Part shown: one piece after another, positions 24,201 to 38,420 of the stretch
Layout: each line of letters opens with the position of its first letter
How positions within the stretch are numbered: the first letter of the stretch is position 1
Assembly (NCBI GenBank): GCA_032209605.1
Contig: JASFXZ010000002.1
Span: forward strand, 55,554,431-55,618,430
Origin: Mactromeris polynyma
Taxonomy: Eukaryota; Mollusca; Bivalvia; Venerida; Mactridae
Reading direction: 5' to 3'
DNA length: 64,000 nucleotides
Notes under the pieces: model-generated
Told to the model about the DNA's origin: nothing
Databases searched by the model: none
Seen by the model: only the letters and a program-made list of their open reading frames with translations
Made by a program: the position numbers and the translations under genes

Positions 24201-25254
24201 AATTGATTGAATGAAATCGGAATTACAAACTCAGATGAGAAATTGGCAGACACCTTTCTCTGGTAAGTTCTCAAAACATAATGAGGTCAGAAAAGGGATA
24301 ATGTACGTACAAATACACGGGCATTCATGTACTCGTCTCTATAGAAACAGTTAAATTTTATTAAAAATGAATGATGAAGTCGAGCAGATAATGCCACATA
24401 TAAAGTACCCCCAAATAGCACAATTTTGCATTGCGTTATTTAACGTGTATGTTCTAAAAAAGATAAAAACGAGAGTTTTTATTGGTTTTAGATGACGAGT
24501 TTAATAAAATCAATAAAAAATGAACACGAATGTAAGATTCTATTTATTACATAACAGCAGAAACGGATGATTTTCGCCAAAACATTACCTTACCCCCCTT
24601 ATATGCAAAGCATAGTATGACGTGTGTATTTCGGTCTTTGGTAAACAAAAGCTGACGCGTCAAAAATAGTTCCGACAATTTTCTTTTTTAATTTTCAGCC
24701 ACAATATAGTTCAAATGATTATATCACATATCATATTCAAATAAGAATGTCGTTAATTTTCAATGAAATACAATATCATACTTCGCTCAAAATAAATATT
24801 TAAACATATTAACATCATTTGAGCGCGGCTTCGTCATGGTTGCATACCCAACTTTCATAGCGCCTCGCTTAGCCACCGTCGATAACGTGGGTATGGGAAA
24901 AATGCATGGGAATTGTGGGAAATCGTTAATATCTCAACAACGGATTGAGATATCAAAATTGTGCAAACGGTTTTGAAAAATTTAACATTTCTGCAATACA
25001 TATTCCGTTTTTTAGAAATATTGTGAAATAACATGTTGGTCCTTTTTAGATCGTCGCTCTACACAAATACCACTACGCCTCCTACGAAGAAAAAAAGTAG
25101 CACACGGAAGTCACCTTCGTAAAGAAACGGTTTATCACGCCGAATAAAAGAACTATGAGGAGAGCGAGAGACACGAATGTAACAGTGTGTGTTATGGGGA
25201 CAGCATCACTCAAAATGTATCGTGCAGAAATGATATATTTATGAAGAATATTAT
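24201..25254. other. Non-coding stretch without recognisable features
   Basis: No gene is recognised. The stretch ends where the long duplicated segment begins. Confidence 0.4.
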
Positions 25255-25914
25255 ACATAATTTCGTTTAATTGATGTAATAAAACGATGTAATATTTGCA
25301 TATAGACCTACTACAGACTTGTTATTGCATTGGACAAAGGTAAAACATGAGATCTTGTTTATTCACCCCCCCCCCCTATCGTAGCGTATGACTGAGATAA
25401 CCTACAGATATTGTAAAAAGTATGTGTGAAAGATCACTGAACTTCACTAGCGATGAGAGGCGTGTCTTTCACGTTTGCCCTCATTTTATAAGTAATTAAA
25501 AGTGACAACCGTTTACGTCATTACTTTAGTCTTCCAAGAATTGATGGCACATTTGGTACGTAATGTTGACGACAGAATAAAGGTGATGATAATATTGATG
25601 GCATACATCAAACTATAGTTATTACTTCTCTATAATGTCAATAGTAACAAGAAATATCTATAAAAAAGATGGTCGGCGCAACTTGAAGTTTGCAAATTTG
25701 TTGCAATCTGAGGGTTAAAATTTGTTGAACAACATAAAAATTGCCTAAATGTCATTCAATTACGCTATACTACAGAAACTCTGAGTCTTGTAAGGGGAGA
25801 TCATTGCGTATGAGACTGCATCAATCGTAACTACTCGGCGGTATTCGGCAGAGCCAATAATGCCGAGCTGTTCCGAATGAGACTATAACTCCGTAGTGTG
25901 ATTAAGTTCCCTTA

Positions 25915-26038
25915 ATACTACTTTTCGTCATTGTTGTAATTGGTTCTGAGACCTGAATATCTGCTTAATTCGCTAAATACTACTTTTCGTCATTGTTGTA
26001 ATTGGTTCTGAGACCTGAATATCTGCTTAATTGGCTGT
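25915..26038. repeat. 62-bp tandem duplication within copy A
   Basis: The segment ATACTACTTTTCGTCATTGT through ATCTGCTTAATT occurs twice in a row with almost no differences. Copy B has only one diverged version, so the duplication arose in copy A. Confidence 0.9.
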
Positions 26039-26387
26039 TACCTAGTTCTGTGAATGAGCCTTTAGAAAAATATGTGATCTCAGCATGTTCAGAGTAATTG
26101 GTACATGCATGCTAGTTATGCATGTTAACCTTATTTGAATAACTTGAATTTATTGACACTAGAAACGGTCGTGACCTAGCGACCGCAGGTTTTCTTTTCA
26201 CGACTTGCTAGATGCAAAAGTGTTTGCAGACAATGTAATAGTCTTAATTGGAATCGAGCTAGTTAAATAGTTACCGAACAGTACGGATAGCATTGTGATT
26301 GTTATGAAGTATAGATACGTATTAACTATTTGTTCTGACTTGAGGGTTATTGACAAACTTTCAGCAGCTGATCCTTCCTGTTATGTT

Positions 26388-26455
26388 CATCCACTGTGTA
26401 TGTACACACGAATTCCTTCATCCATCATCCACTGTGTATGTACACACGAATTCTT
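26388..26455. repeat. Short duplication of CATCCACTGTGTATGTACAC
   Basis: A roughly 28-bp motif ending ACACGAATTC appears twice, and copy B has the same doubled motif at about 32240-32308. It therefore predates the large duplication. Confidence 0.85.
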
Positions 26456-29145
26456 ATAACAGCTTAATATATAGTGAGGGTCGCTGTAGAAAAGTTTCAC
26501 TGTAATAACCTAAGTAGTTATGAATAAAATACTTGATTTGCTGGAAAATTTCTCATCTTTCATATAATTGTGTAAGCCTATGTATCAAAGTATGTGCACT
26601 TAATGTACAAAAGCAATGCCCAGCAATGTGAGTGTGGCTCTTCAGGCACTTTAGGCAGTATATAGTTTGATTGTACTGCATAGACTTGATCGAAATGTCG
26701 TAGTCAATTCACTTTGCTAATTAGGGAGTATTAGATATAAAGATCGAAGACTACTGGAAACCATTAAGATCTTTGGGGAAAGTCTCTACATATCCTCCTG
26801 TATTCACGTATTTCTTGGATTATTATCATCTTCTTGCTCGTTAGAATAACGTCGTAGTTTTTATAGCACTTTGTTGTATTCTTTTAAGACTAAATTGTAA
26901 GCTTGTAATTTAATTATTGTGTTATTTTCTACCGAGTTTTGACGTCATAGTATAATACAGTTCTATGACATTCCAAATGCGTTTGTACTTAGTATTAAGT
27001 GTCTTTACTTTAGAGCAGTGGAGTTTTTTGGTTGATATTTTGTTTGAAATATTTTCATTGTATATCACATTAAAGTGGGTTTTTGTTTCGTATTAACTGC
27101 GGAAAGAATGAATCTAAGCTGGTTAAAATTGTTCTCATGAGCATTATTTGTATTGCATTGTTTGTAAGTTTATAATGATGCGTATTTATGATAAGGATTA
27201 AATACTGCTTAACGTGAAGTGTATATATAAACGTTATGTTGTAGTCAAAGATTTTCAAAATCGTAATTGTACTAGTTATGTAAGTTGTCTTACTTGATAA
27301 AACTATTGTGGAGTACATTTAGAAAAATGTGATCTAATAACTTAAATAGACAACCTTGTGATAGGAAAACCTCGGTAGTCGCAAACATTTTGGTAAAATT
27401 CAGAATAATCAGATTTTGATATTTGGTGTTATAATTCAGTTTTGACATTGTTTCCCGGTTTCTATGCGAAATGAAGCTTTAGTTAGCGATATTATGTATA
27501 AAGTGTGAAATTGAGTAAGAAATGTATAATAATTTGTCCACCACAATCCAAAAAGAACGTTATATGTGTAGTTGAATAAAAACCTAAGTACGTTCAGTTG
27601 TAATGCTAACACTTAACATTGCCAGAAGGACTGTTTATGTCCGACAATTGTCATTTCATCACAGTCATGAATTGTGATCACTCTATTTCGCGTACGACAG
27701 ACCGATGTCGACATTCACCATGTCATCATTGCTTTCCTAGGAAATCACGAATTCAGATTTCAACATGACGAATTCAAGATTTATAAATTCGTGATGTTGA
27801 AATCATGAATGAATACGTGAACTTGTAAAGTGAGTGAAGTTACTGTTTGTAGCAAGATGTGTACACTCGTGTCTTGTTATGTTTTCACTTGAATACTTCT
27901 AGTTTCTAGTTTGATTTGCCATCATGGCATTGCACAATATCCACCAGTCTGAACATGAGACATTGTATGACCGTCTAGTTCCAACGCGCGTTATTCAATT
28001 ATAAATGTAGAATGTGATCGAATCAAGAGTATATTGCACTTTTCTATATCTGGTTCAGGTGTCACTGGGAAACATTGCTCTACAGAACAAATAAAATGTG
28101 TTATATGAATCAATGAATGATAGTTGTTCATGGAAATTCTGTGCAGCCAACAACACATGGTTATAGCTGTTCAAACAGAAAGACACATCATTGAAAATAT
28201 GTCTGCTTGATTCACGCTGCTCTGTACTCGATGAACTAGGACCTATTCAAACTTGGCACCGTAAAATCCACATATAGTTGAGACATCGGCATTTGATCAA
28301 TTGAATATTGGCATCATAGTAAATGTATTTAACTGTTTCTGGTATCCCCTGGTATTGGTGCATCCAATAGTCTCCACACATATTATATGCATTCATACAA
28401 TTTAATTTGTGATCATCAAAATTAATGTAAATGGATTGTAAAACTTATTTTGAAAGAAATATAAATGAAAGAAGAAGTTATGTGGGAAGTGTCAAGTGAA
28501 AAGTACACAGCAACCCTAACAGCACAGAAGACAGAACATACATACATGCAAGTAAACAATTACACAAATAAGAGGGACTAGACACAAACATGGACACAGT
28601 TGAACATTAGAGAACCGCCTTGATACGGTTAGTAGCAAGAAAGTCGAATATGACCTAGATTTATTTCAGTTGATACGTTACATCCTAGATTCAGATGGTG
28701 ACAGGCGGAGTACAACTAAACTATGACCCCGTTTCTTCCTTTGGTTACCACTCTACTGAACTTTGTGAAACCCGTGAAGCAGTTAATCACGTGTCATATT
28801 TGTGATTATTTTCTCCCGTTATACGACTTTCTGTGAATCAGGGTAATAACAATAGCACAATAATCAACGCTTAATTCTCCAATCGAGACATCATAGTGAT
28901 AATATATCCCCTTAGGAGATATCGAGTTTGAATTATTCTATGTTCAATCAACATGATACGCCATTTGGCGGCTGTGATCATTACGCGATTATGACCTGAT
29001 TCTATTCCGTCGTTGTTGAATAGTTGTATACATAACCACTTATCTACACGCTCAATTGTGCATATTGCTGCGTACAACATTTAAACGTTCCTTCTTTTTC
29101 TGTTTGCAGATATGTGCAATAATTTGGAAGTAGATTAACAGGGTT

Positions 29146-30771
29146 TACTTATGTAAATATATTTGTATTTAACTACTTTCCTTCGTCTTTGATAACTTTG
29201 CAAATTTTTCGGAAGGTAAAATAGATCCGAATCCATCGTGATGATTTTATTTTAAAGAGAAATATCTGGTTCAAGAATTATTGTTGAATTATTGTTTAAG
29301 CGTTTGTGGTTAAAATTTCTTTGTGAAGAGCAGCTTTTGTGTACGTAAAGAGAGAAATCGATGAATTGAGGAAGGACTATTTCTTATCGGAAACAAGTGC
29401 TCCATCCAGATACATTTCTTGTTGTTGTTGACTCCATGATTGACCCCAGCCTAGCTTACTATATATATCATCGATACGATTCATTCACAAACAATTCCCG
29501 CTATCATTCATAAAATTTGCCCGCTCCGCAGAAGTTACCAATTCGTTATTTATATACAACGAAGGGAATACCTTGTACCTCGAAGCGCTGGAACAATATT
29601 CTGGAATCGGATTCTGACCATTATTTAACTGCACAATGAATACTGTAGCAAATCGTTAAATAATAGCTGCAGTTACTGTTAATCTCTATTGTATGGTTTA
29701 AAAACAATTCACTCCGTCGCGGAATTATAAACCATGTACGTGATTCCGTATTGTTGGGAATGAGGTAGAGCAAATCGTATCACATCGACATGGGATGCAA
29801 TTCTCACTATTAAACGGCGATGAAGTGAGATATCGAACGGAATCAGGAATACATAAACTGACAACTGTACAAGATTTCGTATAAACTTGGAAACTTTTTT
29901 CTAAGAGGATGTTGTTCGCTCTCGTCGTCCCGATACATATGGCATTCTGTTACACGGAAGGAAATTGTCGCGATTCTCTGTTGCATTATATCCAAGAACG
30001 ACACCTTTCATGAGGCACTCCCTCTTTTGAGCGATTTTTAAAATTCCTCTCATGCAATTTAACGTAAAATTTCCTCCTCATCGGAACGACAACTCTTGAC
30101 AACGATAAACGAGACTTGAGTTTTTTCATCCGCCATTTCTTTATCAAATTGAACGCTATATACATTGTAGTACAATATAAACTATTGGTTACTCGAAGGA
30201 AATCGACCAATAAGAAGTCGTTTTACAAATGATAACGGTTTACATAGAATAGTAAAATGTTTTAAAAGCATCTGCGTAATGTTATGGTCTGTCTATAGAT
30301 GGGGACCCTAATAGCAGATGCTAGATGTTGGATGGTCTTTTCTGTCTTTCCGGGTTATCTCCCTTGTGAGTATTGGTAAAGAAACATGTTAATCATAGTG
30401 TAAATTCAATACATAGTCATCTATTGACCTGGTATGTATGGATACTAGTCAATACATTTCTATAATATATTTCTACTGACCAAGTATCAACCTGAACCAA
30501 GTCCTCAGGTGACTATGTATCTGTAATGAAAATGAGACGATTAAATGATGTACCATGATGCAAGCACTCTCGATATTGTGAACAAATGATGTATTGATCT
30601 GCCATTTTTATGCATTCAAAAAATAAAGGTAACATTTCAACATGTGAACCAGTCCCTATTACAACCCCCGAATAAGACTGTGCAATGCTTCTACAATCTC
30701 TGGTCTTTAGAGAACACAAGAAACTTCGTCTGCCCCAGTCTTTCTGCGCTCGCTTTGATTTATTTTATTCA
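29146..30771. other. Non-coding stretch between duplication copies
   Basis: Unique AT-rich DNA. Short open frames at 29986-30210 and 30513-30719 on the minus strand and 30644-30862 on the plus show no recognised domain. Confidence 0.4.
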
Positions 30772-30970
30772 TATTTATGTTATTTATTCATGCGTGATCC
30801 CACCAGTGACTGGAGATAATCAATGTGGAGGCAATCGTCTACATGCACTGATTCATGCGTGAAAGTTGCAAATTGCGTCGTATTCTTAGAAAACACATGA
30901 ATACATAATTATATAAATTTCAAATATTTGTCCATATTTCGGCTTTAAATTCAATTGTTGCTAGAAATTC
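30772..30970 (+). repeat. Dispersed repeat, paired with 44843-44990
   Basis: TATTTATTCATGCGTGATCC, GACTGGAGATAATCAATGTG and CTGATTCATGCGTGAA recur in the same order and spacing at 44843-44990. Both blocks end near a TATTTCGGCT motif. The family is unknown to me. Confidence 0.65.
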
Positions 30971-31130
30971 TCTACATAAGGAAGGAATCAGTTGACCTTA
31001 CCATATTTCATTGGTTACAAATCAGTGCTAATATGTTACTCCGATAGCAACTGAAAACAGACAGGTATCATGGATGGAGGAGTAATTATTTTGTGTGTAT
31101 TTTCTTCAGTCCAATTGTCTTAGAGAATTT

Positions 31131-31200
31131 ACTCCTAACCCAGGGTTGGAACCTCTTTTGCACTGCGGTGCTCTACCAACACAGTTAATCAGGTGGTCCT
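31131..31200 (-). repeat. tRNA-like sequence (SINE head)
   Basis: Read on the minus strand, GTTGGTAGAGCACCGCAGTG is a good A-box and D-arm match, followed about 20 bases on by a weak B box (GGTTCCAACCC). The anticodon and acceptor arms do not pair properly, so it is not a working tRNA. Decay of a tRNA-derived SINE or tRNA pseudogene is likely. Confidence 0.45.
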
Positions 31201-32411
31201 ACCTAAATATTTTCTACAATTTATTGGCTACATATGTAATACTATTTGTTTGTGTCTTTGACGAATGTTCTAATTCTCTTGCTCATTATTGTTAGTAATC
31301 TAAATTTCAGTATTAATTGCTTAAAACAATTGATATTATTTAATTAGTAATATATGTACATAATTGCGTTTAATTAATATAATAAACGATGTAATATTTG
31401 CATATAGGCCTACTACAGGTATGTTTTGTATTGAAAAAAGGTTACAAATGAGACCTTGTTTATTCATCCTCCGTATTATGTAACACTCAGAACAAGTCGA
31501 TATTTATCTTAGCGTATGACTGACCTACAGATATTGTCAATACTAGTATTATGTGTGAAATGTCATGAAAGATCACTGAACTTCACCAGCGATGAGACGC
31601 GTGTCTTTCACGTTTGCCCCATTGTATAAGTGATTAAAAGTGACAGCCACTTACGTCATTACTTTAGCATTCAATAATTGATGCTACATTTGGTGCGTAA
31701 ACTTGACGACGCAACATATAAAGGTGATGATAATATTGATGGCATACATCAAACCATTGTCGTTCCTTCGCTATAATGTCAATAGTCAAAAACCGATCTG
31801 TTTATTTTATTAAACTTGTCAATGAGTTCCTGAATCTATAGCAGTATATATTTCGATTTTTTTATCATTGTTCTAAGACCTGAATATCTACTTAATTGAT
31901 TATAATCTAGTTTTATGAATGAGCCTTTAGAAAAAAATGTGTTCGCAGTATGTTCAGAGTAATAGCCACATGCATGCATGTTGTGCATGTTGACCTCATT
32001 TGAAAAAACTACACTTTTTTACACTAGAATCGGTCGTGACCTGGCGAACGGAGATCTACGTTACACGACTTGGCTAGATGCATCAGTAATTGCAGAATAT
32101 TGAATAGTCGTAATTTGAAGCGAGCTTGTTAAATCGTTACCGCACAGTACGGATAACATTGTGATAGTAATGAAGTATATATCAACTATTTGTTCTGACT
32201 TGTGGGTTTTTGAGTCACTTTCAGCATCATTCCTTCATCCATCATCCACTGTGTATGTACACACGAATTCCTTCATACATCATCCACTGTGTATGTACAC
32301 ACGAATTCTTATAACAGCTTAATCTAAAGTGAGGGCCGCTGTAGAAAAGTTTCACTGTATTAACCTAAGTAGTTATGAATAAAATACTTGATTTGCTGGA
32401 AAATTTCTCAT

Positions 32412-33990
32412 CTTCCATATAATTGTGTAAGCCTATGTATCAAAGTATGTGCACTTAATGTACAAAAGCAATACCCAGCAATGTGAGTGTGGCTTATCAG
32501 GCACTTTAGGCAGTATATAGTTTGATTGTACTGCATAGACTTGATCGAAATGTCGTAGTCAATTCACTTTGCTAATTAGGGAGTATTAGATCGAAGACTA
32601 CTGGAAACCAGTAAGATCTTTAGGGAAAGTCTCTACATATCCTCCTGTATTCACGTATTTCTTGGATTATTATCATCTTCTTGCTCGTTAGAATAACGTC
32701 GTAGTTTTTATAGCACTTTGTTGTATTCTTTTAAGACTAAATTGTAAGCTTGAAATTTAATTATTGTGTTATTTTCTACCGAGTTTTGACGTCATAGTAT
32801 AATACAGTTCTATGACATTCCAAATGCGTTTGCACTTAGTATTAAGTGTCTTTACTTTAGAGCAGTGGAGTTTTTTGGTTGATATTTTGTTTGAAATGAA
32901 GTGAAACGCTTTCTTTTCTTTCCTTTCCAATTTCTGTGTTTATACCATTATAAGTTTGATTTATTTTCATTGTATATCACATTAAAGTGGGTTTTCGTTT
33001 CGTATTAACTGCAGAAAGAATGAATCTAAGCTGGTTAAAACTGTTCTCATGAGCATTATCTGTATTGCATTGTTTGTAAGTTTATAATGATGCGTATTTA
33101 TGATAAGGATTAAATACTGCTTAACGTGAAGTGTATATATAAACGTTATTTTGTAGTCAAAGATTTTCAAAATCGTAATTGTACTAGTTATGTAAGTTGT
33201 CTTAATTTCCATATAATTGTGTAGTTCTCTGTATCATGGTATGTGCTCTGAATGCACAAAGTCAATGCCAAGCATTGTGAGTGTGGCTTATTAGACACTT
33301 TAGGCAGTATATAGTTTGATTTTACTGCATTTATTTTATCTAAATGACATAGTCGATTTACTTACTAGTAACTAATTAGGGAGTATTAGGTATAAAGATC
33401 GAAGACTACTGGAAACCAGTAAGATCTTTAGGGAAAGTCTCTACATATCCTCCTGTATTCACGTATTTCTTGGATTATTATCATCTTCTTGCTCGTTAGA
33501 ATAACGTCGTAGTTTTATAGCACTTTGTTGTATTCTTTTAAGACTAAACTGTAAGCTTGAAATTTAATTATTGTGTTATTTTCTACCGAGCTTTGACGTC
33601 ATAGTATAATACAGTTCTATGACATTCCAAATGCGTTTGTATTTAATATTCAGTGTCTTTACTTTAGAGCAGTGGAGTTGATATTTTGTTTGAAATGAAG
33701 TTAAACGCTTTCTTTCCTTTCCATTTTCTGTGCTTATACCATTATAAGTTTGATTTATTTGCATTGTATCTCACATTAAAGGGGGTTTTGGTTTTGTATT
33801 GACTGCGGAAAGAATTAATCTAAGCTGAGTAAAACTGTTCTCATGAGCATTATCTGTATTGCATTGTTGTAAGTTTATAATGATGTATATTCATGATAAG
33901 GAATAAGTACTGCTTAAACTGAAGTGTATATATAAACGTTATTTTGTAGTTAAAAAAATCAAAATCGTAATTGTACTAATTATGTAAGTT
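32412..33990. repeat. 0.79-kb tandem duplication within copy B
   Basis: Units 32412-33203 and 33204-33990 both start with TTCCATATAATTGTGTAG and share GATCGAAGACTACTGGAAAC, GTAAGATCTTTAGGGAAAGT and ACCATTATAAGTTTGATTTA. Copy A has a single unit. The first unit is closer to copy A than the second, which has several small deletions. Confidence 0.85.
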
Positions 33991-34302
33991 GTCGTACTTG
34001 ATAAAACTATCTTGGAGTACTTTTTGAAAACAAAATTATGATCTGATAACTTAAATAGACAACCTTTAAATGAAAGGAAAACCTCGGTCATCGCAAACAT
34101 TTTGTTAAAATTCAGAATAATCAGATTTTGGTGTTATATTTCAATTTTTGACATGGTTTCACGGTTTCTGAAGCTTTAGTTAGCGATATTCTGTATAAAG
34201 TGTAAAATTGAGTTAGAAATTTATACTAATTTGCCCATCAAAATTCAAAAAGAACATTATACGTGTAGTTGAATGAAAACCTAAATACGTTCAGATGTAA
34301 TT

Positions 34303-35641
34303 CTCAACTTATAAGATTTCTGAGAACTAATACAAAAAGGAGTTTAATAATAAGTAAATCAATACTTCATAGATTTTCACACCTGTTTTTACTGCACGCC
34401 GGACACTAATGTGTTGAGACTAAATGAAGTAATATCTGTAAACCGTATTTGTTATGGTAGGATCTGACTGATCACAATGTCTTAGGGGATTATGTTCGGG
34501 ACTTTGTAGGCATTAACTTTTGCTCTGAAACTAACAGGATGTGTTCCATGGAGTATCTTAAAACTATCGACCAGCCCATTTGGGATTGTGTTGTGTCGTC
34601 TATTATATATATTTGTTCGGATTTACGTTGGTGTTGTCCTTGTTTCTTTTTGTTTTGTGATGTTCTCTGTAACTACTTAATTTTTCTCTCGTATATTTAT
34701 CAGTTTTATAACGCACTGTCTTGTGTATGAGGCATTCCCTGTAGCTACGTATTCTCTCTCTTGCATGACGTCATTAACATTTTATGACGTCATAGATATT
34801 TTATTATACACTACCAAGAAAACTTTTCTCTACAATGCGGTTTTATAACACATCTTAATATTCATTGGGTACAGTCGTATTTTGTGTTTTCGTTTTAGTT
34901 TTCTTAATAGATATATTTCTTTTAGTTTTAAATTCCCTATCACTAATATCTAAGAATTTTTTAATTATTAACTACATTATCGAGTTGGCCTTACTTTAAA
35001 TTGCATTATTAATTTGAAATTTTAGGATTATTTCACATTCTTATGTTGCTAGTTTAGTTACTGGGAGTAAGGTCAGACTGAGGCTGCTTGTTCCTTCGTG
35101 CTGGATTAGTTACAGTGTCGGTTGTTATGTGCGTGATGGTTGGTTGCTTTTAATGATTAGTTACTGCCTACTTAGTCAATATATAGCGATTAAGTGTGAG
35201 GTTAGCTAGCTGTTATATCGATTTAAACCCCCCAGTGGTTTTGCTGACAGTTCCAATGCTGTAATTCGCTATATGGTACTTGTTTTTGTTTGTGTGTTGA
35301 TTGTGTTTTGTATTTCCCTTTCCCCGGTGCAATTCTGTCACTTTATACAGTGTTCAGGTTGTTTCCTGCCCATTTTCGGCCTATTGCGGCCAGTTGTCTT
35401 GACTTGTCCTGTGATCTTTTCCATCCATTTATCCCCCCTCCCCCTTCCTTCACTGTCCACTTTGATTCTCCTAGTTATTCCTTGTAATCTGCCGGGCCAT
35501 TCCTTGTGCCTCTGTTCCTTGACATGTGTACCCTTTGACCTCCTTATGTTTTGTGGATTGTTGTTTTCCCGGAGATCTGCGTGGGGAGGCACTGTCTTGT
35601 GTATGTGGCGTTCCCTGTAGTTACGTATTCTCTCTCTCTTT
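34303..35641 (+). mobile_element. Insertion in copy B containing dispersed repeat R1
   Basis: Copy A runs straight through this point (GTAATGCTAACACTTAACAT at about 27600). Copy B is interrupted after GTAATTCT and resumes at TTTTAACACTTAACGTTGCC. The insert ends with the R1 terminus (GTGTATGTGGCGTTCCCTGT, then TCTCTCTCTC), and a long R1 body can be followed from about 35025. A second R1-like terminus at 34711-34755 suggests that two elements are nested or tandem here. No coding capacity is seen. Confidence 0.75.
34766..34792. promoter_or_regulatory. Two palindromic TGACGTCA (CRE-like) sites
   Basis: TGACGTCA occurs at 34766-34773 and again at 34785-34792, within the insertion in copy B. The octamer is the CREB/ATF consensus. 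No gene starts nearby, so any role would be in the repeat element; chance is possible. Confidence 0.3.
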
Positions 35642-36466
35642 TAACACTTAACGTTGCCAGAAGAATTATTTATGCCCGACTCTTTTATTTTATCACAGTC
35701 ATAAATTGTGATCACTAATCGTCGCGTAAACACAGACCGAGTCAGACAGACAGACATTCACAGGTCATTATTGTTCTCCTAGGAAATCACAAACTCAGAT
35801 TTAAACTTCACGGATTCAAGATTTATGAATTCGTAATGTTGAAATCATGTATGAATTCGTGAAATCGTAAAGTGGGTGAAATTACCGTGAGTAGCAAGGT
35901 ACGTCTTATGTGTACAATCGTGTCTTGTTATGTTTTCATTTGAATACTTCTGGTTTATAGTTTGATTTGCCATTATTGCGTTGCACAATATCTAACAGAC
36001 TGAGTATGTGACATTCTATGACCGTCTAGTTCCAACGAGCATATTTCAATTATAAATGTTAAATGTTGTCGCATTAAAAGTAAATTGCACTTTTCTATAT
36101 CTGGTGCAGGTGTATTTTGGAAATATTTGCTCTACATAACAAATGAACTGTGTTCTATGAATCAATGATTGGTTGTTTTTTCATGGATATTACGTGCAGC
36201 CAACAACACAGGGTTGTAGCTGTTCAAACAGAAAGACACATCATTGAAGATATGTTTGCTTGATTCACACTGCTCGGCACTCGATGAACTAGGACCTATT
36301 CAAAGTCGGCACCATACAAGACCCTTATGTATTGTAGACATCGGCATTTGACCAATTGAACATTGGCAGCATAGTGCATGTATAAAAGTAAGATTTTTAT
36401 GGTATTCCCTTGTATTGATGCATGCAATAGTCTCAAGACATATAAGATGCATTCATATAATTTAAT

Positions 36467-38420
36467 TTGACGTCGAAAACCATTTTTCACTTACGGTGAT
36501 AGCATAACATAATGATATTTGTCTGCTGAAAATCAAATCATAGTCTTAGCAATCAGATTTATAGCTTACCATTGTTCACTTATCGGTTTCGACAGACACA
36601 TAACTTCAAATGACCGTTTGCGAGATTTTGTGTGATATTATTTCCAGATGCAAGAAGTTGTCCTTTTATATTTGATATTTTAAGGTTATTTCACATTCTG
36701 GTGTTACTAATTTAGTAACAGGGAGCGAGGTCGGTATAAGGCTGCTTGTTCCTTCGTGCTGGATTTTAATTACAGTGTGTCAGTTGTGAGGTACATAATG
36801 GTTATTTGCTTTTGATGATTGGTTACTGCCTACGTAGTCAATTTATGTATATATGTTGGAAATCAATGACCATATAGCGATTAAGTGTGAGGTTAGCTAG
36901 CTAGGTGTTAAATCGATTTAAACCCCAAGTATTTTTACTGAAAGTTCCAAGGCTGTAATTCGCTGTATGGTTATCATTTCTGTTTGTGTTTTGAATGTGT
37001 TTTGTATTTCCCTTTCCCCTGTGCAATCCTTTCACTTTATATAGTATTCAGGTTAATTCCTGCCAAGTTTCGGCCTATGTTGCCAGCCGTCTTGACTTGT
37101 CCTGTGATCTTTTCCATCCATTCCCCCTCCTTCACTGTCCACTTTGATTCTCCTAGGTATGCCTTATGGTCTGCTAGGCCATTCCTTAGGCCTCTGTTCC
37201 ATAATGTATGTACCATATAACCTCAATTGCCTTATGTTTTATGGATTGTTGTTTTCCCGGAGGTCTGTGTGAGGAGGCAATGTCTTATGTATGTGACGTT
37301 TGATGTAGCTACTTATTATCTCTCTTTAATGTATGTTTTTTCCGGTGTAGTTTATTATGTAATACATGTTCTACTATTTTCATTGGTTTCATGTCAGTAA
37401 CTAAGATGTCGATATGATCGTCTGAAAGTTGCTGGCCTAGAATTAGTTCAATGTTGGTTGTACCAGAATCGAGTGACTACACTGCATGTCCATGGTCCAT
37501 TGGGCTGATAAGAGTAACTCTGATTTGGCTTGTACCGGCATATTTGACCCCTACTGGTTCACAGATGTATATTCATTTTTTGACACAGCCGAACTAACAT
37601 GGCTTTGCTATTTGCATATAAGTGTTGAGTAAACAAATAAAATCTTACTTTAAAATCTAAACTAATTTCTATATAATTGATATTGTCTTAATTCACTCAG
37701 TAAGCAGAACTAGATCAGTGTTAAATTTTGGTTAAGTGTGAACTAAGTGAAAACGACATGTTTGGTCAAGTTGTGTTTGATTCATTCGTAGTACATTTTG
37801 AAAGCAAGATTAGTTTATCTCGCATCAGGTTTCACTCTCACGCCTTGAAATCGAAGCATAATTAACTGTTCACGGTGATAGATCAGCTAGTACGGTGACA
37901 GATCGACCGAATAAAGATTGACAATCGAGGAATCGTCTCCACTCGACCACTTTTCTGTCACGTCCGATTGTCCGTCTGATGTGCATCCTTTACTTCCAAA
38001 TGATCCTCTTACAGATCACCAGACTGATGTAAGGATACTTAGGTTGACCCTTTATACTATTACAACATACTGTATACACGTGCGATATTTCCGAAGGGAA
38101 TCCAAATATTACACCTATACAGCAATCAGTAGTAGCTGTGACACAGATAGAAATCCATACATGTCGTATAATATAAACATACGCGGAAACGAGGAATGGT
38201 TTAATTATGAGTTGACGTAGATGAATAAGAATAAATATAAAGGATTTGAACATACGTGATATAATTTTAATACATCATCATACGACGAAGGAAAGTAGAA
38301 ACAAAAAGTAATTTCACTGAATCCAACCTCAACTTACTGGTCGTATTGGAACCCTATCTCTCAGGTTGTACGGTATTACGGTATTGTATCAGTTGCCAGG
38401 CGGGATTTTCAAAAACTTAA
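36467..38420 (+). mobile_element. Second insertion in copy B, with R1 copy at 36680-37325
   Basis: Copy A continues from about 28425 to 28460 without a break, but copy B contains about 1.95 kb of extra DNA. It includes a long R1 copy (ATTTAGTAACAGGGAGCGAG near 36711 through GATGTAGCTACTTATTATCT near 37310). It also holds a further dispersed piece near 37590-37680 that resembles 61930-62040. The open frame at 37918-38220 is not recognised. Confidence 0.7.

Larger units (their letters stand above)
25255..29145. repeat. Segmental duplication, copy A
   Basis: This 3.9-kb segment aligns in order with 31365-39145. Shared anchors include ACGATGTAATATTTGCATAT near the start, TGCTGGAAAATTTCTCATCT at about 26540, GATCGAAGACTACTGGAAAC at about 26742 and AATAATTTGGAAGTAGATTA near 29120. 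Similarity ranges from near identity in the middle to roughly 85-90 percent by eye at the ends. Copy A lacks the tandem duplication and both insertions found in copy B. It contains no gene that I can recognise; open frames such as 27070-27318 are conserved only because the DNA is duplicated. Confidence 0.85.

Noticed and set aside
27070..27318. Minus-strand frame repeated at 32982-33212, suggesting a conserved small protein
   Set aside because: The likeness follows from the DNA duplication; flanking non-coding sequence is equally conserved.
31131..31200. Functional tRNA gene
   Set aside because: The A box is good, but the B box is weak and the anticodon and acceptor arms do not pair.
35273..35620. 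115-codon frame with hydrophobic residues, also seen at 36984-37220 and 48512-48868
   Set aside because: It is a translation of the R1 repeat; the copies carry different frame breaks and the opposite strand is also open.
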